Shown piece by piece: positions 52,261-62,900 of a stretch of 64,000 bases of DNA. Both the position numbers and the translations under genes were made by a program. Origin of the DNA: an uncultured Bacteroidales bacterium (GTDB taxonomy: Bacteria > Bacteroidota > Bacteroidia > Bacteroidales > SZUA-534); the NCBI GenBank assembly GCA_902790595.1, contig CADASL010000004.1:248001-312000 (forward strand). The letters are read 5' to 3'. Numbering within the stretch: the first letter of the stretch is position 1; every line of letters starts with the position of its first letter. The notes beneath the pieces are model-generated. The model was not told the DNA's origin, searched no databases, and was given only the letters and a program-made list of their open reading frames with translations.

Positions 52261-52881
52261 CTAATTTCTAATTTCTAACTGTTTAATCACTTCTGGTATC
52301 GATGAGAAACTGTCTTTCAGTAGGTTATCGACGTCGGATGGTGCCACCCAGACGGCCTGCGTGATGTCTTCCTCGGTTTGCGGCGTCAGTTCGGGCGTGC
52401 CGGAGCAGCGCATTAAGTACCAATCGGTTGACTTCAGAATCGGCTGGCTGCCAATGTAATACGTGTGATAGGTGGTGCAGATTGCGCGCTCAATTTCCAA
52501 GCCGCCCACACCGCACTCTTCCGTCACTTCGCGCACAGCGCACTCGCGGCTCTGCTCGCCTGGCTCAATGTGGCCTTTGGGAATGTCCCACTTGTCTTGC
52601 CGCTTGATAAACAGATAGTTGCCGCAATCATTAACAACCAATCCGCCAGCCGCGCGGCGCACTTCGAACAACGAGCAAAATTCAGTCCAGCATTGTTCTT
52701 TATCGTCGCATAAAATTCTGATATGGTGATTGTTGCACTTCTCGACGTATCCGAAAAGAAAATCCTTCAGCGCTTCCACACCCGAATATTTGTAGATTAT
52801 TGTAGTTTTGCGATGCAATTCGGGGCTGTCGGTGAAAACCAGCACATTTCCGAAAAAGAAAACTTTATATTTTTGAGACAT
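52261..52881 (-). CDS. NUDIX hydrolase
   Basis: The 206-residue protein has a NUDIX box GHIEPGEQ ... REVTEECGV near residues 117-140, preceded by an N-terminal region of about 90 residues. It hydrolyses a nucleoside diphosphate-linked compound; the substrate is unknown. Its start lies one base from the divergent pyrE start, so its promoter must lie inside or beyond the pyrE coding sequence. Confidence 0.85.
   Translation of the reverse strand: MSQKYKVFFFGNVLVFTDSPELHRKTTIIYKYSGVEALKDFLFGYVEKCNNHHIRILCDDKEQCWTEFCSLFEVRRAAGGLVVNDCGNYLFIKRQDKWDIPKGHIEPGEQSRECAVREVTEECGVGGLEIERAICTTYHTYYIGSQPILKSTDWYLMRCSGTPELTPQTEEDITQAVWVAPSDVDNLLKDSFSSIPEVIKQLEIRN
52868..52875 (+). promoter_or_regulatory. Minus-7 box of pyrE implying a leaderless transcript
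   Basis: TATTTTTG, a TAnnTTTG match, ends 7 bp before the pyrE ATG at 52883. Transcription from it would start at or within a few bases of the start codon. It lies inside the NUDIX gene start region. Confidence 0.45.
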
Positions 52882-52882
52882 T

Positions 52883-53524
52883 ATGGAATCAATAAATCAA
52901 ATTCAACAAAAAGTTGCTTCTTATTTACTGCAAATTAAAGCAATTAAACTGTCTCCGTCAACACCGTTCACGTGGGCGTCGGGACTGAAATCGCCAATCT
53001 ACTGCGACAACCGCGCAACACTGTCGTACCCTGAGGTGCGCAGCTATATCCGCGACTCGTTTGCCGCTCTTATCCGTCAGAAATATCCTGATGTTGAGGT
53101 GATTGCCGGTGTGGCCACAGGAGCAATCGCTCACGGCGTATTGGTTGCCGAGGCTATGGGGCTGCCGTTTGTGTATGTGCGCAGCGACGCCAAAACTCAC
53201 GGAATGTGCAACCGCGTTGAAGGTAATCTGCAGGCAGGTCAGAAGGTTGTGGTTGTTGAGGATTTGGTATCGACAGGCGGGAGCAGCCTCGCTGCCGTTG
53301 AGGCTCTGCGTGCCGCCGGCGCCGATGTTCTGGGCCTTTACGCCATTTTCACCTACGGATTCAAACGCGCTGTTGATGCCTTTGCCGGCGCCAACTGCAA
53401 CCTCGACACCCTGAGCAACTACGACGCTCTGCTTGAGCACGCTCTCGAAATCGGCTACATTGCCGACGACCAACTCGAAGCGCTGAAAAAATGGCGCCAC
53501 GCACCTGAAGAGTGGGGAAAGTAA
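52883..53524 (+). CDS. pyrE: Orotate phosphoribosyltransferase
   Basis: PyrE joins orotate and PRPP in pyrimidine synthesis. The 213 residues have the PRPP-binding motif VVVVEDLVSTGGSSLAAVEA and FTWASGLKSPIYCDNRATLS at the N-terminus. Length is normal. The start is one base from the divergent NUDIX start. A strong terminator follows. Confidence 0.96.
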   Translation: MESINQIQQKVASYLLQIKAIKLSPSTPFTWASGLKSPIYCDNRATLSYPEVRSYIRDSFAALIRQKYPDVEVIAGVATGAIAHGVLVAEAMGLPFVYVRSDAKTHGMCNRVEGNLQAGQKVVVVEDLVSTGGSSLAAVEALRAAGADVLGLYAIFTYGFKRAVDAFAGANCNLDTLSNYDALLEHALEIGYIADDQLEALKKWRHAPEEWGK

Positions 53525-53560
53525 AAAGTAAGTATCAGTGCCCCAGTGGGGTAAAACAGC

Positions 53561-53593
53561 ATAGCCCAAGGCAACGCCTTGGGCTATTTTTTT
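53561..53593 (+). terminator. Strong intrinsic terminator after pyrE, REP-derived
   Basis: ATAGCCCAAGGC pairs perfectly with GCCTTGGGCTAT (12 bp, loop AAC), followed by TTTTTTT. The sequence is the same as in the REP-like cluster at 43985-44225, so a repeat element seems to serve as the terminator. Confidence 0.88.
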
Positions 53594-53988
53594 GTTATTT
53601 TTATTAAAGTTCATAGGGGACGGCTTCAATATCGCATATTGAAAACTTTTAAAAACATCTTCCACAAAAATTCCTTTGGCCATATTTTGGGCATAATCTC
53701 AAATATCATACATAATTTTATTTTATGATATATAATATAAATCTGTATATCCTAACGCATTTTATTTGTTGTCAATATATTAATTTAACTGCTTATCTTC
53801 CAATAGAATAGCTCAAAAGCGTTTTTGTCAAAAAAAATTGCGTTAAAAGCCCCTCGTGCGTCTGTTTACCCCACTTTTCAGTCCGATTATCAAAAAAACA
53901 GGAACACTCATATATATATATGCGTATTCAAGCTGTCGCAAACACCTTTTATGGGTAAATTTGTGAGTTAACAAATGAGGGAAAACGT
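53594..53988. other. 395-bp AT-rich region before the giant adhesin
   Basis: No gene is visible. There is an AT-rich stretch with CATATATATATATGCG near 53910-53925. TAAATTTG at 53956-53963 (a TAnnTTTG match) is the likely minus-7 box for the adhesin, 25 bp before its ATG. Confidence 0.5.
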
Positions 53989-56900
53989 ATGAAGAAAAAT
54001 TTTTCAAATATGATGAATTTAGTTTCAGCTATTCGTGTTAAGGTTTTTTGTTTAGCAGTTTTTGCGGTTCTGGCGGGGGCGAATAATGATGTGTGGGCAG
54101 GAGACTATTCCACAGCAAAAAGTGGTTCTTGGGATGATCCTTCCACGTGGGTTGGAGGAGTTGTTCCTTCGGGTGTTCGTGGCAACAAAGACGTTGTTAC
54201 AATAAGGGCTGGCCACGAAATAACTATTAGCAGTAATGCCGGAGATGTTTCCCAAGTAATACTGAAGAATGGTTCTCACTTGATAATCAATGCATACATT
54301 AATCTGACAGGTGATGGAGGAAAGACAAATACTATTTATGCTGATGATGGTACTGGCGGAACCATTACTATTGGTGAAAATGTTACAGTTGTAGTAGAGA
54401 AGACGGTTTATGCCAAGAAAAATTTGGTAATAGACGGTAGTGGCGAATTGGATGTTTGGTCAGCCTTCAAAACCGATGAAACATCAACTATAACAGTGTC
54501 ATCAAGCTTAACCTTGCTTGCATCACCGCCTAAAAATGGTAGCACAGATGTTGGAGCCAACATAATAGTTGAAGGTAATGTGTTTAAAAACGAGAAAGGT
54601 TCGACGAACATAAAATCGCTTACTATAAATGGCGGAACATATAAAGCGACTAATAATAGTACAGTAACCAATAGACTCATATTGAATGGTGGTACCTTAG
54701 AAGTACAATCCGGGAAAAAACTGACAGCCACAGCCAATCCGATCCAAGTTACTGAAAACTCAACAATAAAAGGTTCGGGAAAACCATTCGCTGCCGGAAC
54801 AACCATAGCATTTGAAGGCGGAGAAACACTTACAATCGAGGGAAATGTCGATTTAAGCTCGGTGACGGCATTCTCGGGTTCAGGAAATATTAAAATTTTC
54901 GATGGATCGGTTCTCACATTGAACGGCAATACGTTTGATGGTGATATTACCATTTTGAAAGACGAGGAAGGCACTGGCGTATTAAATATCACAGGCAATT
55001 TGACTGGCGGTGATGAGTCTACATTCAAAACCGAAGTAAGCACAACATTGAATTCGGGTTGCTCGTTGGTCAACGTTACAAAAATGGATATTGCGGATGG
55101 AACATTCACAAACAATGGTACAATCTCAGATTTGGAAAGCCTCACTATTGGTGCAGATGCGAATTTTTCGTTAAACAGCGATTTGACGGTTTCGGATAAA
55201 CTTGTTTTGTTAGGAGGTTTGGCGAGTGGAAATATCGAATTTGAAGGCAACGAAATAACATTTGGCTCTAACTCCGACATCAGCGATGAAGCTTCTCTCA
55301 CAATTACAAATGATGTGACTATCAACGGCTACACGGGGTGTGTTGAAAATGTTACAATTGAGGATGATAAAAATGTTGAATACAATAGTGCATCAACAAA
55401 AATAATTGGAGCGAAATATGGTGATTTGACAATCGCTAATACCGGCAGCGTAACGTTGTGCGGCGATGTTGAAGTGACGGGCGCGGCTGATTTTGGGGGC
55501 GGTGTGACCGTGGCCGACGGCCAGACTCTCACTTTGTCGGGAGCCGCTGGAACATCGATTAATGGCTTGACATTACAGTCAGGTTCGACGCTTGTTGCAA
55601 ACGGCGATTTAACCATAGCAGGTGATGCTGATTTGAAAGGAACTATAAGTGGTGGCCATCAGATTACTATTACCGGTGAAAATGTTGATTTAAGCGGACT
55701 TACAATCGCTGACGATGGTAGCAGTATCGAGATAGAATCAAATGCCACCATTTCCAATTTAACCGATTGCGACTTGCCGGTTTCGATTACTGACGATTAT
55801 GAAGTTGTTTACAATGCGTCGTCGAGCCGGGTATTGGCTGGCACATATTCAAAACTGACTATCAATGGCGACGCTGAACTTTGCGACGATGTTATTGTGA
55901 ATGGTGAAGTTACAATCAACGGCGCGATTAGTGGCGGACATTCTATTACGGCTAATGGCGGAACGGTTAATTTGGGTGAGAATGCGGCTGTGGCCGATGA
56001 TGGCAGTAGTATTTTGATTAACGGCGATGCCGGCAGTGTTGTCATTAATGGTTACAAAGGGCAGTCTGGCATTACAGTGGCTGACAACCTGAATGCCACA
56101 TACGATGAGAATTCAACTTACGTATATGCAGCCACTTATGCTTCGTTGAAAACTAAAGCGACTGCGTTCACTATCAACAACAATGTAACAGTTGCCGGCA
56201 AGTTCGATGTGGCATTGGAAACCGAGGAGACACTCACTATTTCTGGTAATAAAAAACTCACCCTCAATGGTGAGATTGCAGGCGGCAAGACAATAGTCGC
56301 CAATGGCGCCACAATTGAAATAGGCGATGCCGATGCCGCAGTGGCTGGCACATTTGTGCTGGAGAATAGTGGCGCGTTGGTATTCAAGCGTTCCGACAAA
56401 ACTCTCAGCAACCTCAATGTAGGAACTGGTTGCTCGGCCGATTTCCAGGTTTCAGCAACACTCGTCAATCCCACATTAACCGGTGGTGTAAATTTGAAGG
56501 CGGACGAGACACTGACTTTGAGCGGAAACATTGTATTTGGCGAGAATGACATTGTGAAGGGAGCGGGAAGCCACGTTGTTGTGAATAGCGGTTCCACAAT
56601 ATGCAATCTTACAGGTGATTTTGGCATTGAGTTCGACGGCGATAAAAACATCACTTACGATGCCACATCAACAAAAATAAAAGGCGGCACATATAACAAT
56701 CTTACCGTGAATGGCAATGCCGCGCTCTGCGGTGATGTTGAGGTGTCGGGCGCATTTGCGTGGAACGCCAACATCACGCTCGCCGGGCGCAACCTCACGT
56801 TGGCAAACGGCATAGCCGACTCTCCATCGTTCGGCGAAAACAATATGATTGTTGTTGGCCACAATGGCATTTCGGAAGGAAACCTGATTATCACCAAAAT

Positions 56901-59900
56901 GGATGCGCTGACATTCCCTATTGGTACTACCCAGGGTGCGGAAAAACAATATGCTCCCGTCCGCATTACCGGCACATTGTCAGGAACAGGTGCTTTTGTT
57001 TCAGTAACATCGGCCAACAAAATCGATGACGGAGGTTCTGATTTCAACCTGAAACGCTCGTGGGACATTGTAACTGAAAATCTTGACGCATACACCGATG
57101 CAACAATCACCTTGATATATGACAACGATGATTCCGGCGCCGGGCTTTTCACAGCATTGAAACATAAATCCGCCACACTCGACCCATCTGATCCTAATGT
57201 CGATTTTGATAGAGCGGCAAACACATTCGTGGTTTCCGGGCTCAACGATTTTTCGGGCCACTGGACAGCCATCGATAACAGTTTGGTGGCTTATTCGAAA
57301 CCGGGTGTTAATCCGTGGAATGGTGACGATACTTGGGAGGATAAAGACGGCAACCCAATTCTTGCGGCCAATATCACGGAAGACGTCAACATATTTATAC
57401 GTGAAGGTTCTACAGTGAATTCGGTTGATAATATAAGAGCCAAGATTGTTGAGATTGAAGGTGATTTTGTGAAGGACCCTGCGCACACAATGACATTTAG
57501 TTGTGTTACTGGTAAAGGGAAAATATTAGTCGATGGCGTTTTCACGACTGGTGGCTCGGATGTTTACGAACCTTTCTTGTCAACCGGTGGAGGTACGGTG
57601 GAATTGACTGGAGACTTCAGTGGCCAAGAGGAATTCACATTCAACAATCTGGTTTTGAATGCCAGTGCTGCCACAACCATAAATAATCCAAATACCGGAC
57701 ACATCTATGGCGATTTGACTATAAAAGAAGGAAGTGCCAACGTTACAATCAGCGGTGGCAACGCCATTACAGTTGACAGCAGTATTGTAGTAAGCGCCGG
57801 TCGGGAACTGATATTCAATTTCGCGCGGACAATCACGGCAGGCACCATTAATACTCGGGCCACAGGTTCGAAAGTTCAGTTTGCTGAAGATATTACAATC
57901 AGCGGCGATAGCATTACATTGTTGGGTACAGGGTTTGAGGTTGCTTCAACTCTCACACTTGACTGCTCAACATCGTCGGAAAGCGATGCTACGATAGGCG
58001 GAGAGGGAATTGTAAGTTTGAGTGAAGATGAAGACAAGGATTTGAATGGTGAAATCATATTCGCCAATTTGAAAATGAATACTTCGGGCAGGGTGGATGG
58101 AAACATTACAACCACTAATTTCCTTTCTGATGCCCACGTAACAATTAACGGCGATGGCAAATTGACTATTAACGGAACCACACCTACAGGAAAAATCATT
58201 ACTGTAAATGTTAAGAATCTTGAGTTGAGAGGTAGTGGTATGATAGGTGCAAAATTTATTGTTAATGAAGGTGATACATTGACAAATGCACGAACCAACA
58301 ACAAATTGTCTGATGTTACAATTAATAATGGAGTTTTAGTTTCATATTTCAACATAGACAATCTTACTATGAATGGAGCTAATGCACATTTGATTGCCAA
58401 GAGTAATATGAGCATAAACGAGCATTCCAAATTGTCAGGTATTGTTGAAACAGAAACGAACACGTTGACTTTTAAGAAAAATATTGATTTTGAAGAAATT
58501 GAGTCTTTGATAGGAACTTTTAAAGCTGAAGGCGGAATCGGTTCTACAATGACAAAGTTGGGAAAATGTTTAGGAGATAGCTATACTTTTGAAGCAGTAG
58601 GAGAGAAACTGGTAACATACGCAGCTTCTTGTACTTATATGCTTTCGGGCAGTTATTATAAGCTCACATTAAACGGCAGTGCCATTTCGTTATGTGGTAA
58701 CGTATCTGTAAGTAATGTTTTTACACCATCAAATACAACATTAACGGGTGTGGGAGAATCTGTCGTATTTGCTGCTAATGGCAATGTGGCGGGAGGAAAG
58801 AATATTGTATTCAACAATTTGAATGTTGAATTGAACCAGTCGAACTTAAGTTCAACAACAATCTCTGCCACAGGACTCAATATTGCCGCAAACAACACAT
58901 TAACCATTAAGGGAAATGTTGAGATTATAACCAATGCTTTAACCTTTGGCGGCACAGGTGAAATTGTTATCGACGAAGGTGCGACATTGACAAATAGTGT
59001 TGGTGTAACATTCGCCAACGACCAAACCATCAGCGGCAAGGGCACATTTGTTGTAAATGCAGATATTAGTAGTGCCAACAAACTGACAACTTTTGCGAAT
59101 ATCACAAAGAACGCAGGTGCGAACAATAGTGTGGCTGAATATGAAGTAAAGGGCGGAGTGTTTACCAACAACAGCACCAACACAATTACGAAACTCACAG
59201 TGCTAGATAGCGCAAAAATTGTTGTGGCCGCCACAACAAATGTTACAACTATGGCATTAGCCTCTGGCGCGTCGGGCAAAGCCGGCACTCTGCAATTGCT
59301 TGAAGGCCAGGAACTGGTTGCGGGTGGCAGCGGATTGAGCATTCTGGGCAATTCGGTTATTATAAACGGCACCGATAGTAGAATAAATGCGGCAAATATT
59401 GAGCTGGCCGCCAATGTCAACCTTACTATCGACAGCACAATGACGCTTACCAGCCCGCTGCATCTGCACAGAACCGACACCATCACCGGTCGGAACGCGG
59501 CAGCTTTGGCCTGGACTACCGACGAGGCGCGCAAGGTGATAGTGGATGCAGGCCGTAAGCTTGCCATAGCTGGAGAATTGAGCATCGGCAGTGATGTTAC
59601 TCTCGATGGCAAAATCCTTGCCACCAGCAATTCCAAGTTTAACCTTGGCGGTGCCAATGTTACATTCACAACTGCCTCAAGTTTCGACGGAACCTCAGGT
59701 AAAATCAGGTTCACGCGTGCCGAAGGCGTAACCATTAAAGATTTGAATGTCGACCCCCAGGTGGCCAGCGCGAATGTTGAGTATGTGGCAACCGTCACCT
59801 ACGCCAGCAACTGTACAGGTATGCTGCCAGGTGTTTATCCGGCACTGACGCTCAACACTTTGGAGGCTCGAAACATATCGATGTTCGACAATGTGACCAT

Positions 59901-62900
59901 TGATGGTGAGCTGGATTGGGATGAGGGCCGCATTGCTCTTAACGGCAAGGAGTTGACTATAGGCGAACTATACAGCGTTGAAGATTTTGATGCCGGACAT
60001 ATGGTATTGGCGGGCGACAATGGCAAGCTGGTTTACAAAGAAAAAACTGGCAGCGACGACCGCCAAGTGGTATTCCCCGTAGGTACTCTTACATATGGCC
60101 AAATGGGTGAGATTATGTATATATACTCACCGGTAGAGGCAAAAGAACTGGAAATGGCGGTAGGTGACATTATAAAAGTTGGTGTTACAGGCGAATCGTT
60201 GTCGGGCAGCTCGTCCGATTTGTGCCGCTATTGGACTATTGATGCCGCAGATGATATGGGCGGTGAACTGACGTTGCATTATGATGATGCCGATGATGTG
60301 AAAGGCTATGGTAAAAGTGACGGCCATTTCTGGAAAGTTTTTGTCGGCGATACGGTGTTTAACACAGAAACACCTTCCAGCCCGTTCTCCAATAATCAAA
60401 TAGTGATTACCACAACTTCCATCAATGGTACCTGGACGGCGGTTGAGTACCCGGTTATCACCACGCTATACTCGTTCAACACTGGCCGATGGAACGATCC
60501 AAGCACTTGGACGACAATTTCAACAGGTAATGAATGGGTGAATCCGGGATCGCTTCCGCAAGCGGGAGTTTATTACGACTTTGTCATTCTGGGCAGCGAT
60601 TCAATCTCGGCCGGTGATGACAACCGGATTCTTGCACGCTCGATAACCCTTAAAGGTCAGGACACCAAACTGGTTATAACAAAAGATTGTGAGGTTGATG
60701 TCAACAACCTTACTGGCGTCGGAATGCTTATACTTCAAGACCGTGGCGATTTCCCGCATATTGCAGACACGAAAGAGTTTATGAGTTCACGTGGCGGAAC
60801 AACTGTTTTCAGCGGCACCCCCGATGATAGCGGATATGAATTGCAACAACTCACGTTCAACAATCTTGCCATCAGGTATGATAAAAACAATGTCTTGCTG
60901 ACTCTGCCCGAAGATAAACAACGCTTGACGGTTAATGGTGACCTAGAAATTGATAACGGAGCCTTGGTATATACCGCCGTATCGCAGGCCATTCACGTTG
61001 AGGGAAATGTCGATATTAAGACTAAAGGAAAAATACTGACCACAGTCGGCGCTGGCGCACACAACAAGGCCGACACATTGCAAGTGCGCGGCAATATGTA
61101 TAACCGAGGCACCGTCAAGCTCACCAACCGCGTGTGGGCCGACTATGCGACCGAGGCAATGGCGCCAGAAGGACTTAAAGGCCGCGGCATTCTGCGTTTT
61201 GTCGGAGAGAGCAATAACCGCCTTGAGTGTTACAGCACCACCAACATCAGCCAATTGATAATTGACAAAGGTGTTGACGCCACATACAAGCTGACACTTT
61301 ATTCTGAGGGTGAAGAGAGTTTCGGTCTCCTGGGTTACGCCATTAACGATGTTATGCCTGACGGATTCGCAGAAGGTGTGCCTTATCCGGCCGACCCCGA
61401 GATATATTACAAACCGCTGTGGATAAAGTGCGGTACACTTGAGCTTACGGGCGATGTGCATATCAGGTCGTTGGCCGAATCCAGAGACAAGCAGTATGAT
61501 TGCGCCTATATTCCGGCTTCGGGCTGCTTGTATCTGAATGGCGCGAATGTCGAAGTTGACGCCACCATTTCCTCTGCCAAGTCTGTTTCCTGGGCATCGG
61601 TCATTCCTGCTGGCAAATTGATTATTGAACAAGGATTGTTTGATGGCAAAGGCTCATCTGGTATAACATTTGTCGGCACATCATATATTGAAGTTAAAGG
61701 CCAAGGCAAATTGAAAATTGCGACGTTCCGTCCCTCCAATTTTGCCGCAAACGGAACAACAACGTTCATATTGTCGGATGAAGGCAACGTTACGGTAACG
61801 GGTGATGGTGATGCGAATTCCAAAAACGATGTCAAAAATGCGTTATTCAGTATGCCGGAGCCCACATACACATTCAATATGACGGGCGGAACGTTGGAAT
61901 TGCAAACCGCACTACCTGGCGGAGCTTTTGTGGTGAAATCGAATCCGCTAAATGGTGAAATCAGCGGAGGTAAGATTATTCTCAATACTGGTGGCGCGTG
62001 GAAAAGCCTGACTGATGATGCAAGTGTTGGAAACTATTTGATAGCGAGTGAATTACCACTATTCGACCTCGTTCTGAAAAATGAGCAAAATGAACCATCG
62101 AACAAATCCTATGTAAAGCACTATATTGATAACAAAGGTGATGTGGTGGCTTCAACTGTGATTAAACACGATTTGACAATAGACAGCGATGTGATTTTCG
62201 ATACCAATGGCAAGAAAATAACCATTGGCGGCAGCCTGATTGTCAACAGCGGGGCAAAAGTTTACACTAAAAACTCGGAGTTTGTAATGACTGGCACGGG
62301 TAACATTACAATTAATGGCGCCATTGAAAACAGCTCAACAGATAATACCCCGGGTTTCAACAAACTGACTATTGCCGAGAACGCGAGGATTAAATTTGAC
62401 AACGGTGTTGATGTACGCGGGAAATTCACTCTTGCCGAAGGTGCTGAAATGCTCGATAACTCCAACGACAACGTCTACACAATGTATGGCGACGCTGAGT
62501 TTGACGGCACCTATGCCCGTGAGGAGACAGGCGCAGGCAAGATTGTGGTTAAGGGAAGCAAGATATTAAGCACAGGCGCTGGTAAGGTCAACAATTTGGA
62601 GATTAACACAGGAAGTGAGCTCAAGCTTGAGAACCCCACAAACCCGGGCGCTTCAACTGCTCTCACCGTTACCGGGAAACTCGATTTTGCAAGCAACACG
62701 CGATTCAACATTGGAAGCAGCAATCTGATATTGGACGAGAAATCGTCGGTTGAGGCCACTGGTGGTGAATTTGGCAATGAACGAATGATTCTTACTGTTG
62801 GCTCGAGCGCACGTGGTGTAACAAGAGTATACAGCGAGGCTTCTAACAATTTTACTTTCCAATTCGGAATTCAGTCAAATGGCAATTACTATTACACTCC

